This document shows positions 33,325-42,012 of a stretch of DNA of 64,000 nt, in pieces. The stretch's first letter is position 1, and the number at the start of each line of letters is the position of its first letter. Under the pieces are notes generated by a model, which saw only the letters and a program-made list of their open reading frames with translations, searched no databases and was not told where the DNA came from. The stretch comes from Bacillota bacterium. GTDB lineage: Bacteria > Bacillota > Clostridia > Lachnospirales > Lachnospiraceae. Location of the stretch: the NCBI GenBank assembly GCA_023409535.1, contig JAEYGZ010000012.1, forward strand, positions 62,001-126,000, written 5' to 3'. Made by a program: the position numbers and the translations under genes.

Positions 33325-34545
33325 TCACTCGAGCCTGAGCTCACCCAGATCTCTTTGGACATGATGCGTATCTATGGAACTTAAGGTCACTCCCGTTTCA
33401 TCCGAACGGCGGATTACCTCGGAAGGGAAATAGCGTGTACCCGGTTGGTTATCAACATCTCCGATATAGATAATATGCCTCGATGCCGCCCGAAGCATGG
33501 ACAGGGATTCAAGTCTGCTCTTAGGCTGGACTCCTGAGACGAAGAACAAATTCGTATACTGCTCCTTTGGATGCTCCGCCAAATAAGCCGTTATAGAATC
33601 AATGGCCGGATCATATGGGTGAACCTGAAGCAGTCCATCCAAAGCCTCAAAGAGATCCTTTTCCTGTGCTATTCGAATCCTCCTGCAGGCACCATGCGCC
33701 TCATCATACCAGGCAAAATAATGCATCTGTCCTGCCAGCAGGAAGGTATAGGACAGGGACAGGGTGCATTCCAGCACGGAATCCATAAATGGCAGCGTAT
33801 CCTGGAACGCCGGAACACTCAGATCCACAAACAGCAGTACCGAGCAGTTCAGCGGATCACTGAACTCCTTGATCATCAGCTGGTCCTGTTTTATACTCAG
33901 CTTCCAGTGGATTCTCTGCTGACGGTCACCCTCCCTGTACTCACGGATAGCAAATACCTCGGAGGGGTCATCACCGCTCTTATAGGGTGAATAATAATCA
34001 CTTTCGATGAGACTGCCATTGCGGTTTTGAAACCTGCTTTCCGACAGTTCATAATATTCCGGCAAAACGGCTACCTTCAGGTCGCCTTTTATTTTTCTCC
34101 TAAAGGAGAACAGCTTCAGATAATCGAAAATACGCATTCCGCGAAGACTGATCTCCAGATTACCGGCATAATCAGATAGAAGATTACATATAACCGATTC
34201 CTTTGTATGGGCACCTACAGAGACCGTAAAATTCTTTTTATACTGACTGGAGGAATAAGTATTTCTAAATGTAACATAAAGCTTAAGATGTGATATCGGA
34301 AATATGGTCGGATTATTCAGCTGAATCGAGACCGGCACCACCTCTCCTTTTTTTACCACATGAACCACCGACACCAGAGATGCGGACACCTTGCCATAGA
34401 TATAGCTGAGCAGTGCAAACATCAGGAAGGGCATGACTGCCATGGTCAGAAACAGGATGGTCATATAATAGGTGTTATAAAGAATCGATAATAAGCCTAC
34501 CACAAATAAAAGCAGCAGATACCGCAATAAATTACGTAGCATCAA
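33325..34545 (-). CDS. DUF58 protein (406 aa)
   Basis: Two N-terminal transmembrane helices, a beta-rich region, then the DUF58 signature YKSGDDPSEVFAIREYREGD followed by RQQRIHWKLSIKQDQLMIKEF (residues about 190-235). A VWA-like domain completes the protein. It is always found beside MoxR ATPases; here the MoxR gene is 15 bp upstream and the transglutaminase gene 14 bp downstream. Confidence 0.9.
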   Translation of the reverse strand: MMLRNLLRYLLLLFVVGLLSILYNTYYMTILFLTMAVMPFLMFALLSYIYGKVSASLVSVVHVVKKGEVVPVSIQLNNPTIFPISHLKLYVTFRNTYSSSQYKKNFTVSVGAHTKESVICNLLSDYAGNLEISLRGMRIFDYLKLFSFRRKIKGDLKVAVLPEYYELSESRFQNRNGSLIESDYYSPYKSGDDPSEVFAIREYREGDRQQRIHWKLSIKQDQLMIKEFSDPLNCSVLLFVDLSVPAFQDTLPFMDSVLECTLSLSYTFLLAGQMHYFAWYDEAHGACRRIRIAQEKDLFEALDGLLQVHPYDPAIDSITAYLAEHPKEQYTNLFFVSGVQPKSRLESLSMLRAASRHIIYIGDVDNQPGTRYFPSEVIRRSDETGVTLSSIDTHHVQRDLGELRLE

Positions 34546-34560
34546 TTCACCCGTACCTTT

Positions 34561-35523
34561 CTATTGCAAATGTGACTCCTTGGATATAATTCGGGGAGCT
34601 TTCACAATACGCAGGATATCCTCAATCAGGTTGTCCACCGTGACATTATTTACCCGCGCCTTAGCCTTAAGTATCATTCGATGTGCTGCCACATCCTTGA
34701 ATACAGATTGAACGTCGGAGGGAATGACATATTCTCTCCGATTAAGAAAAGCCGTAGCCTTCACCATATTCATCATGGCAAGTGTTCCGCGGGGGCTTAC
34801 CCCCAGCTCCACTAACGGGTTCTCTCTGGTCTGCTGTACCAGCAGCGTAATATATTCATAAATGGAATCATGGACAAATACTTCCTCCACAAGATTCTGC
34901 ATTGCAAGAATATCTTCCTTTTCTACAACGCGTACTACCTTATCAAGCGGGTTGGAGTTTTGCCTTTCCTTCAAAATACCGATTTCACTCTTCATATCCG
35001 GGTATCCGATGGAAAGTCTGATCATAAAACGGTCCAGCTGAGATTCCGGAAGCATCTGGGTTCCGATGGAGCCTATGGGATTCTGTGTCGCCATAACCAC
35101 AAAGGGCTTGGGTACCTCTCTGGTAATACTGTCTACCGTGACCTTACCCTCCTCCATTACCTCAAGTAATGCCGACTGTGTCTTGGAAGAGGTACGGTTA
35201 ATTTCATCCGCAAGAAACAGGTTACACATAATTGCACCCGGCTTATACTGATAATCCTCTCCGTCCTTATTTAATAAATGAAAGCCTACCACATCGGTCG
35301 GCAGAACGTCCGGCGTAAATTGCAGACGGTGATGCTCCAATGCCATAGCCTTTGAAAATGCCAATGCCAGGGTTGTCTTTCCGACACCCGGGAAATCCTC
35401 CAACAGTATATGGCCTTTTGCCAATATTGCAGTCAGGACCTTCTCGATAATTAACCGTTTACCAATTACAACCTTATTCACTTCATCCATTATCTGTACC
35501 GCTTTGCCATTATAGGGCACCAT
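34561..35523 (-). CDS. MoxR-family AAA+ ATPase (320 aa)
   Basis: AAA+ chaperone-like ATPase: Walker A EDFPGVGKTTLALAF (residues about 39-53), Walker B NLFLADEINRTSSKTQSALL, sensor 1 VMATQNPIGSIG, arginine-finger region PESQLDRFMIRL and sensor 2 GVSPRGTLAMM. Length is typical. It is the first gene of the operon and likely remodels partner VWA/DUF58 complexes. Confidence 0.93.
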   Translation of the reverse strand: MVPYNGKAVQIMDEVNKVVIGKRLIIEKVLTAILAKGHILLEDFPGVGKTTLALAFSKAMALEHHRLQFTPDVLPTDVVGFHLLNKDGEDYQYKPGAIMCNLFLADEINRTSSKTQSALLEVMEEGKVTVDSITREVPKPFVVMATQNPIGSIGTQMLPESQLDRFMIRLSIGYPDMKSEIGILKERQNSNPLDKVVRVVEKEDILAMQNLVEEVFVHDSIYEYITLLVQQTRENPLVELGVSPRGTLAMMNMVKATAFLNRREYVIPSDVQSVFKDVAAHRMILKAKARVNNVTVDNLIEDILRIVKAPRIISKESHLQ

Positions 35524-35868
35524 CTGCTTACCGTCCTCTCTTGAATATCTGGTTTCGTCCAGTTAATTGCAGATTAAGATGTCACCGCAAGTTACACTGT
35601 TCGTGTTACACTTATCTTAGTATGCAGGTACAATTCCTCAAGCAGGCTTGAAAAATGCACCTGCCTATTCGGACTAATCTGCCTCTTTTGAAATTATAAC
35701 ATATATTTACAAGAATTCAACTTATTCAGTCTTTTATATTGACTTTACCCACAAATCGTATAAAATTATCTTCATGGGAGAAGCGTCAAGGAGATGGCGT
35801 CGTCAAAAATATGGACGCATTAAATTTGAACCTGAAATTATTCCCGGTTTAAATTTAACGAAAAAAAT
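35524..35868. other. Divergent intergenic region with leader hairpin
   Basis: A 345-bp space between moxR (leftward) and the foldase-like gene (rightward). It contains the rightward promoter TTGACT-N16-TAAAAT (35739-35766) and a 13-bp stem TTAAATTTGAACC/GGTTTAAATTTAA (35820-35858, one G-T pair) just ahead of the ribosome binding site. This stem could act as a leader control hairpin. No ORF with a ribosome binding site is seen. Confidence 0.55.
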
Positions 35869-35886
35869 ATGGAGGTAGCAAAAAAG

Positions 35887-36990
35887 GTGAACAAATCAAA
35901 GAAAATTAAGAAAAGCTCGTCAGAAGTAGTAATCCATGACAAAAAGAACGACAAAGTGGTTAATTCCAGGATTTTAACCATATCATCCATCGTTTTTGTA
36001 GTCATACTTGTGGGTGCTCTGTTGTTTGACCAGCTTTATGAGAGCACATTACTTACTGTAGATGGAAAAAAGCATCATTTAAGTGACTTGTCCTATTACT
36101 TCTATTCGGTGGAAAGTCAGATCAGCTATTATGATCAGCTTTTTGGCGGTAACGGAGCTTACTGGGACATGCCCTTAAGCAATGAAGACACTACTACAAT
36201 CAGGGAACAAGCCAGGCAGGATGCCATTGATACCGCTTTATATAACGAGGTGCTTTATAAAGAAGCGGTTTCCGAAGGCTATGCTTTAACAGAGGAGGAA
36301 AAGACTACCGTTGATGATCAGGTTAAGAACATGCTGGAATCCGAATTAAGCCCGGAAACCATAAAAAAGGGCAGCTTTACAAAGGCTTACCTAACCGATA
36401 TCGTCAGCAAGACAACCCTGGTTGAGAGATATCGCAAGGACAAGATCGATGCACTCGATATCGATGATGAAGGAATTAAAGCAGGGATCAATTACGAGCA
36501 ATATAGGCAGTATAATCTTGAATATCTATTTACCTCCAAGAAGACTACCGACGCAGAGGGTAATTCCATAGATAAGACAGAGGAGCAGAAGACAGCCTCT
36601 GCGGACAAGCTGAAGGAATATGCAGCTACGGCAAAGACCACCGAGGACTGGTCCAAATTCCTTCCGGAGGATGAGAAGGATATCACTTACCAAACCCTCA
36701 ATATCACAGAATCCAACGGTACCTTCAGTGTTGATCAGAAGGCGCAGATTATGGCTATGAATAATAAGGATGTGACAGACGTACTTGAAACCGACACCGG
36801 TTATTATGTAGTCCGCATGATAAATAACAATTCAAGTGAAAGCTATGACAGCGAAGTTAACCAGGCAATCACGAATGCGGAAAACGAAGCCTTTAACAAG
36901 GTATACGATGAAATCCTGACAAAGCATTCTTACAAGGTAAATGAACGAGCATTGAACTCCTTAAGAATGGGAAGCTTAATCCTCGGATAA
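35887..36990 (+). CDS. Membrane-anchored SurA_N/PrsA-like foldase (about 367 aa)
   Basis: A lysine-rich cytosolic start, one transmembrane helix (ILTISSIVFVVILVGALLF), then an extracytoplasmic helical region in the SurA/PrsA N-terminal style (EQARQDAIDTALYNEVLYKEA). The C-terminal segment TDVLETDTGYYVVRMINN resembles the end of a parvulin domain, but the domain is divergent and may be inactive. It is anchored by a helix rather than a lipid, so it is not a classical PrsA. The GGAGG at 35871-35875 best serves GTG 35887; ATG 35869 has no upstream ribosome binding site. Confidence 0.7.
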   Translation: MNKSKKIKKSSSEVVIHDKKNDKVVNSRILTISSIVFVVILVGALLFDQLYESTLLTVDGKKHHLSDLSYYFYSVESQISYYDQLFGGNGAYWDMPLSNEDTTTIREQARQDAIDTALYNEVLYKEAVSEGYALTEEEKTTVDDQVKNMLESELSPETIKKGSFTKAYLTDIVSKTTLVERYRKDKIDALDIDDEGIKAGINYEQYRQYNLEYLFTSKKTTDAEGNSIDKTEEQKTASADKLKEYAATAKTTEDWSKFLPEDEKDITYQTLNITESNGTFSVDQKAQIMAMNNKDVTDVLETDTGYYVVRMINNNSSESYDSEVNQAITNAENEAFNKVYDEILTKHSYKVNERALNSLRMGSLILG

Positions 36991-37066
36991 TAATTTTCAG
37001 GCCGGTTGTATAAAATTTTCCTTTTTTGAAATAATATAGGTGAAATATTTCAGAAAGGAGATTGCT

Positions 37067-37237
37067 ATGGAAAAGAACAAGAATAACGCAAATACAACGA
37101 AAAACAGTGCTACTACCGGTTCTTCCAGGAATAACGCAGGCAGCACCAGTCAGAATACAACAAGCGGCTCCATGAAGGATACAAATAAACAGGTTCCGGA
37201 CAAACGAGCTCCAAGAAGCGGCCCCGGCGGTGAATAA
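37067..37237 (+). CDS. Small hydrophilic low-complexity protein (56 aa)
   Basis: Start ATG 37067 follows AGAAAGGAGATTGCT, an excellent ribosome binding site. The product is Asn/Ser/Thr/Gly/Lys-rich with no hydrophobic segment (KNSATTGSSRNNAGSTSQNT) and is predicted to be disordered. Composition resembles small spore or desiccation-type proteins, but no family motif is recognised. A strong terminator follows. Confidence 0.65.
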   Translation: MEKNKNNANTTKNSATTGSSRNNAGSTSQNTTSGSMKDTNKQVPDKRAPRSGPGGE

Positions 37238-37279
37238 TGTATGCCCGACAGGCACACTGATCTAACGGACCCATTGAAT

Positions 37280-37320
37280 AGAGCAGGCGCACTGAATTTA
37301 ATTTTCAGTGCGCCTGCTCT
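37280..37320. terminator. Strong intrinsic terminator
   Basis: Perfect 17-bp stem AGAGCAGGCGCACTGAA/TTCAGTGCGCCTGCTCT with a 7-base loop and TTCTTAGTTTT after it on the plus strand. It lies between convergent transcription units. Confidence 0.9.
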
Positions 37321-37337
37321 TTCTTAGTTTTAACATA

Positions 37338-38108
37338 TTAACACTTGGGCATCACTGCACCACCAGGCCCATAGGGGATAAGAAAGGTTGGCAGACCGGA
37401 GGCATAGGGCGCGATATCATATTGCTGGAAGTAAATGATAATACCTTCCTTTGTCAGATAAAAATTATTTGATTTGAAATTTTCCCTGACCAGGCTTTCA
37501 TAATTTTCAAAAAACATGGTATTGCCGTTTGCAATCTCATTCTCAATCTGCTTATTGATGCTTTGAATGACATAGCCACGGTAATTATTTCTTCCGGGAA
37601 AGAAATCCCCCAGCTCCATCTTCTTGCTCTTAGGCAGGTTCCAGGTGTCGGAATAGCGAACCGTCAGGCCATGGGCACCTCCTGCATATTCGTATTGGTC
37701 AAAGTATAGGCTCAGCATGCAGTTCTGGTTATAGGTAACAAAGAAATCAACATAGGCTTCAAATTGTCTGATGGGATAGTTATTGATAACGGAATACTCA
37801 TATTCCACCATAGCCATCTGATATAAATTCATAATATTTGATCTCTCGTACATTACTGCTTTGGTCCTGTATAATGAATTCAGCTTATTAACAAGCGTCT
37901 GATATGTATCTGATATAAAGCAGGGATATTTAATCGTATATCGCATAATATTATTATTCTTATAATACATGTCCTGTTGTAAGGCTTTTTCTCTGACAAT
38001 AACCTGATACCCCTCTGACAACCAGATCCCCTCCCTTAATAGGATATCTCTTAGCATATCATATGCATGATTATCTACTGATATTCTATAAGCTTGGTCT
38101 AGGATCAT
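37338..38108 (-). CDS. DUF3298/DUF4163 domain protein (256 aa)
   Basis: The C-terminal half has the DUF3298 signature YEYAGGAHGLTVRYSDTWNL followed by LGDFF and the later YLTKEGIIIYFQQYDIAPYASG. The preceding part resembles DUF4163. Such domains occur on the outside of cells in RsiV-like anti-sigma factors that bind lysozyme. Here no signal peptide or membrane helix is present at the chosen start (ATG 38108, with AGAAGGG upstream). A longer reading from 38213 would overlap putP and adds no signal peptide. Confidence 0.75.
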   Translation of the reverse strand: MILDQAYRISVDNHAYDMLRDILLREGIWLSEGYQVIVREKALQQDMYYKNNNIMRYTIKYPCFISDTYQTLVNKLNSLYRTKAVMYERSNIMNLYQMAMVEYEYSVINNYPIRQFEAYVDFFVTYNQNCMLSLYFDQYEYAGGAHGLTVRYSDTWNLPKSKKMELGDFFPGRNNYRGYVIQSINKQIENEIANGNTMFFENYESLVRENFKSNNFYLTKEGIIIYFQQYDIAPYASGLPTFLIPYGPGGAVMPKC

Positions 38109-38136
38109 ATATCCCTTCTGATCTGTTCCCGCCTGG

Positions 38137-39696
38137 TTATTTTTTATAATATTTTGCTGATTTAAATTCTGTCTGAAGCAGCTCGTCCGGCTCCTTTGAC
38201 AGCAAGGATACAACTACAATTGCAATACAAGAGAGGATAAAAGCAGGCAGCAGTTCATAGATACCGAATATTCCTCCTATCGGCTTAATCAGCAGCTTCC
38301 ATACAAATACCATTCCTCCTCCGGTCAGCATACCCGCGACAGCTCCCTCCCTTGTTGTTCTCTTCCAGAATAAAGAAAACAGCATAATCGGTCCAAAGGT
38401 AGCACCAAAGCCTGCCCATGCAAAAGATACTACCCTGAATATAATACTGGATTCATCCAAAGCAATTATGACACCAATCAGTGAAATGGCCAACAGCACA
38501 ATCCGTGCCATATTCATGATCTGCTTATCTGTGACATTTTTCTTAAACAGTCCCTGATAAATATTTTTCGAAACCGCCGAAGATGCAATCAGAAGATAAG
38601 AATCGGACGAACTGATGGTGGCTGCCAGAATTCCTGCCATCGCCAGTCCCGCCAATATCGTCGGCAAATGTCCCATCGCCATTGTTATAAAGATTTTCTC
38701 GGAATCAGCAGCGGTTAAATGCACTGCAGGGTATATAGCTCTGCCTGTAATACCGATGAATACGGCAGCAATAAGAGAGATCGCACACCAGACAGTCGCA
38801 ATTCTTCTGGATTTCTTGATTTCTTTATAGGAACGAATCGCCATAAAGCGAAGTAAAACCTGCGGCATGCCAAAATATCCGAGTCCCCAGGAAAGGGTTG
38901 AAAGAATCGTCAGCAGACCATATCCTCCTGCTTCTCCAAATAAGGGAGCGCCGGATTGTGACAATTGCTGTAAACCGTCGGTGCCAACAGTAGGGGTTGA
39001 AATACCGAAGAATTCCAAAAAACCGGGAATCTGCTGAAGATTATCATAAACCGCACCAATGCCGCCGGCACTGATCATACCGGTAACCAGCACACCGACA
39101 AGCACAACAATCATAACCACCGCCTGCATAAAATCCGAGGTACTTTCCGCTAAAAAGCCTCCCAGGAAAGTATATATTATAACAAAGACAGCACCTGCTA
39201 TCATCATATATTGATATGGAATATCAAATAACGTACCAAACAGCTTTCCAACCGTTACAAAGCAGCTGGATGCATATATGGTAAAGAACACCATAATAAA
39301 CAACGCTGAAATCATCATAATTATTTTCTTTTTTTCATGAAACCTGTTACTGAAAAATTCCGGTATTGTAATAGCATCCTCTGCTATTATGGAATATGCA
39401 TGAAGCCTTTTCGCTACAATAAGCCAGTTGATATACGTACCTGCAAGTAAGCCGATGGCTGTCCAGATTGCATCACTGAGGCCATAAAAATATGCCACCC
39501 CGGGCAGACCCATTAAAAGCCAGCCGCTCATATCGGAGGCTTCCGCACTCATGGCTGCAATCCATGGCCCAAGAGAGCGTCCTCCTAGAAAATAATTCTC
39601 CGGATTTTCATTTGCCCTCTTTGCAAAATACAAGCCAATGCCTATGACTGCTGCCATATAAATGACCATGACAATCAGCATCTGAATGTTATTCAT
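38137..39696 (-). CDS. putP: Sodium/proline symporter PutP (519 aa)
   Basis: A sodium:solute symporter family protein with about 13 transmembrane helices. The PutP-type segments are NPENYFLGGRSLGPWIAAMS, AEASDMSGWLLMGLPGVAY and LSWGLGYFGMPQVLLRFMAI, plus ISSSDSYLLIASSAVSKNIY carrying sodium-binding serines. Start ATG 39696 has GGGAGGACATGT upstream. It imports proline with Na+, for use as osmolyte or Stickland substrate. Confidence 0.9.
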   Translation of the reverse strand: MNNIQMLIVMVIYMAAVIGIGLYFAKRANENPENYFLGGRSLGPWIAAMSAEASDMSGWLLMGLPGVAYFYGLSDAIWTAIGLLAGTYINWLIVAKRLHAYSIIAEDAITIPEFFSNRFHEKKKIIMMISALFIMVFFTIYASSCFVTVGKLFGTLFDIPYQYMMIAGAVFVIIYTFLGGFLAESTSDFMQAVVMIVVLVGVLVTGMISAGGIGAVYDNLQQIPGFLEFFGISTPTVGTDGLQQLSQSGAPLFGEAGGYGLLTILSTLSWGLGYFGMPQVLLRFMAIRSYKEIKKSRRIATVWCAISLIAAVFIGITGRAIYPAVHLTAADSEKIFITMAMGHLPTILAGLAMAGILAATISSSDSYLLIASSAVSKNIYQGLFKKNVTDKQIMNMARIVLLAISLIGVIIALDESSIIFRVVSFAWAGFGATFGPIMLFSLFWKRTTREGAVAGMLTGGGMVFVWKLLIKPIGGIFGIYELLPAFILSCIAIVVVSLLSKEPDELLQTEFKSAKYYKK

Positions 39697-39813
39697 ACAT
39701 GTCCTCCCAATAATTATAATGTTTTTCGTATCATTATAACAGAGGTTCTGCAATCAGGCAACCCGTTAACGTAGTAACGCAATGCATTTTAAAGTAGTTT
39801 TTAAAAGAATAAA

Positions 39814-39843
39814 AGAGATCCCTGCTGTGACACAGGGATCTCT
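39814..39843 (-). terminator. Terminator of the nif operon
   Basis: Perfect 11-bp stem AGAGATCCCTG/CAGGGATCTCT with an 8-base loop and TTTTATTCTTTT on the minus strand, about 45 bp beyond the last nif gene. Confidence 0.88.
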
Positions 39844-39887
39844 CTCTATAAGAAAACGGAGGATAGATAATGGCATATTTAAGAAGC

Positions 39888-40694
39888 TTAAATTACACCC
39901 TTCAGTTCAGGAAAGGCTTCCGTCTCAACCGTTCTAATCTGCTTTTTATTCATTGCAAAATCAAATAATATTTCACCGGCTTTTACAAAATCATAAAGAT
40001 TGCAATTACCGGTCCGCTCACCGATTCCAAACAGGGTACAGTCTATATAGTCTGCCCCCGCCTTGGCTCCCACCACGGAATTGGCAACCGCCATACCCAG
40101 ATCATTATGGATATGCAGTTCAATTTTGATATCCGAATAATCCCTGATTGTCTTGATCAGCTCTCTGGTTCTTCCGGGGGTCAGGACACCAACCGTGTCA
40201 GCCACCCGTACCATCCCCACACCGGCATGCTGCAGTTCCTTAACTATACTAAGCAGAAAACCGATATCCGATCGGGAGGCATCCTCCAGTCCGACGGTTA
40301 CCTCCACGCCTCTGGACAATGCCAGATCCGCACAAGCCAGAATATTGCGTATGACCCAGGTCTTATTCTTACGAAGCTTATTATAAATCTGTACATAGGA
40401 TACCGGAGCCCCAATATGCAGAATATCCGGCCGGCAGGCGACGGAACGCTCCACATCCTGTATATTCATACGGCTCCAGACCGATATCTTTGCCTGCTTT
40501 TTCTGTTCCAGAACCCGGTAAATACTCTCTTCCTCTTCGCGGCTGATGACGGGAATTCCCGCTTCGATCTCGTATACACCCATGCTGTCGAGGAGTTTTG
40601 CAATCTTGACCTTATCTTCAATACCCAGGGCAATTCCGGGGCTTTGCTCCCCATCCCGCAACGTAGTATCAACAATGTATTTTATATCCTTCAT
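39888..40694 (-). CDS. nifV: Homocitrate synthase subunit NifV-alpha (268 aa)
   Basis: Catalytic TIM-barrel half of a split homocitrate synthase, which condenses acetyl-CoA and 2-oxoglutarate to homocitrate for FeMo-co. It carries DTTLRDGEQSPGIAL at the N-terminus (metal aspartate, catalytic arginine), HIGAPVSYVQI, and the metal-binding HIHNDLGMAVANSV, with FGIGERTGNC. At 268 residues it stops before the regulatory region, which is in the adjacent gene. This matches the C. pasteurianum nifV-omega/nifV-alpha arrangement. It overlaps the preceding gene by 26 bp, with its own GGAGG upstream. Confidence 0.92.
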   Translation of the reverse strand: MKDIKYIVDTTLRDGEQSPGIALGIEDKVKIAKLLDSMGVYEIEAGIPVISREEEESIYRVLEQKKQAKISVWSRMNIQDVERSVACRPDILHIGAPVSYVQIYNKLRKNKTWVIRNILACADLALSRGVEVTVGLEDASRSDIGFLLSIVKELQHAGVGMVRVADTVGVLTPGRTRELIKTIRDYSDIKIELHIHNDLGMAVANSVVGAKAGADYIDCTLFGIGERTGNCNLYDFVKAGEILFDFAMNKKQIRTVETEAFPELKGVI

Positions 40695-41649
40695 TGCTCA
40701 TAACCTCCATAACCAGACGGAGAAATTCCGCTTCGCTTAGACTTTTCCTGTCCCTTGTACAGTCGGTTTTTACCGCTTGCAAAATCTGATCCACAACATC
40801 GTCAGGCGGTAGGTCAAGCTGAAGCTCTGCCATCTTAAGCTTAACCGCTCTGCTGCCCGAATGCTTTCCGATGACCAGCTCCGATTTGGCACCCACGCTG
40901 GACGGAGAATACGCTTCATAGGTGGCCGGGTTTTTATTCATACCATCCGCATGAATACCGGATTCAACTTTAAAGATGTTCCTGCCGATGATTGGCTTAC
41001 GGTTTCCTACTGCTTCGTTAAAAAAACTTTCGTAATACCGTGCCAGCCGGGGAAGCACTGTCAGATCCTTATTCGGCTTGTGCCTGATTGCCAGGCGAAG
41101 CGCCATGATTACCTCCTCTGTTGCCGCATTATTTCTGCACCCGGCAAAGCTGGTGGTTACATTGTCTCCGTAATTCATCAGCCACTCCAGAGCCAGCGCG
41201 CTTGCGCAGCCATAGGTATTCTCCGGACAAAAATAGATGAGCGTACGAGGCAGGCAATTGATTAACTCCGGCAAATATTTTTCATAGGGTTGACACATCA
41301 GGTCATCTAATCCGACAATCCGTACCTCCTGAGAACTGCGCAGGGTACGAAGCTTCAGAATCTCTCTCACATCATTAAGCTGTATTTCGTGGATCATATT
41401 GCTTACGCTTGATGCCTGCCGGCATACATAACGGTAAAAGCCCGGGTACCGCTCCGATTGCTCCGTCAGGTCGATATTTAAGACAAATTTTCCGGGCGGC
41501 AGCTCTTCCATCCTTTCATAAACCGGAACAGACAGCTCTATGACATCCACGCCGATGGTAAACAAAAGCTCGCAGAAGCGGTGCAGTTCCTCCCCGGACG
41601 GCAGATTTTCCTTCAGTTCCATCAGGGTATTATCAATCAGCTGAAGCAT
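40669..41649 (-). CDS. nifV: Homocitrate synthase subunit NifV-omega (326 aa)
   Basis: Companion half of the split homocitrate synthase. The N-terminal about 200 residues are a degenerate TIM barrel without the DTTLRDGEQ motif. The C-terminal part carries the NifV accessory domain (VESGIHADGMNKNPATYEAY, SELVIGKHSGSRAVKLKM, LSEAEFLRLVMEVM). In C. pasteurianum the omega gene likewise precedes alpha. Both products are presumed to assemble into one enzyme. Confidence 0.88.
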   Translation of the reverse strand: MLQLIDNTLMELKENLPSGEELHRFCELLFTIGVDVIELSVPVYERMEELPPGKFVLNIDLTEQSERYPGFYRYVCRQASSVSNMIHEIQLNDVREILKLRTLRSSQEVRIVGLDDLMCQPYEKYLPELINCLPRTLIYFCPENTYGCASALALEWLMNYGDNVTTSFAGCRNNAATEEVIMALRLAIRHKPNKDLTVLPRLARYYESFFNEAVGNRKPIIGRNIFKVESGIHADGMNKNPATYEAYSPSSVGAKSELVIGKHSGSRAVKLKMAELQLDLPPDDVVDQILQAVKTDCTRDRKSLSEAEFLRLVMEVMSNEGYKIHC

Positions 41650-41678
41650 CGGGCCACCTCCCTAAGACATGATAAGGT

Positions 41679-41987
41679 TTATATTCTCAGCTCTTCCACC
41701 GGATTTCCACCAATGATATGCTGTTCCAGTATTTTATCCACATCCTCCTCAGTGACATTCCCATACCAGACACCTTCCGGATATACCACTACAACCGGTC
41801 CCTTATCACAGATACCAAAGCAACCGGTATTCGTGATCATAATCTTGCCCGTTATATCCTGCTCCTGGGCTGCCTCCGCGAAACGCTGGACCAGATCCAC
41901 GGAATCCCTGGCAAAGCACATTCCCTTCTGTTGTCCGTTGATCCTGCAGCTGGTACAGACAAAGATGTGATGTTGTAATTCAACCAT
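41679..41987 (-). CDS. [2Fe-2S] ferredoxin, C. pasteurianum type (102 aa)
   Basis: Thioredoxin-fold [2Fe-2S] ferredoxin. With ATG 41987 (AGGTG upstream) the cysteines fall at 11, 14, 24, 56 and 60. The set 11/24/56/60 is that of the known cluster ligands of the C. pasteurianum [2Fe-2S] protein, which is reported to bind the nitrogenase MoFe protein. Its position inside the nif operon supports a nitrogenase-linked role. The GTG at 41996 would add three residues and shift the match, so I reject it. Confidence 0.9.
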   Translation of the reverse strand: MVELQHHIFVCTSCRINGQQKGMCFARDSVDLVQRFAEAAQEQDITGKIMITNTGCFGICDKGPVVVVYPEGVWYGNVTEEDVDKILEQHIIGGNPVEELRI

Positions 41988-42012
41988 ATTTTTCACCTGC
42001 CTTTCGTTTATT

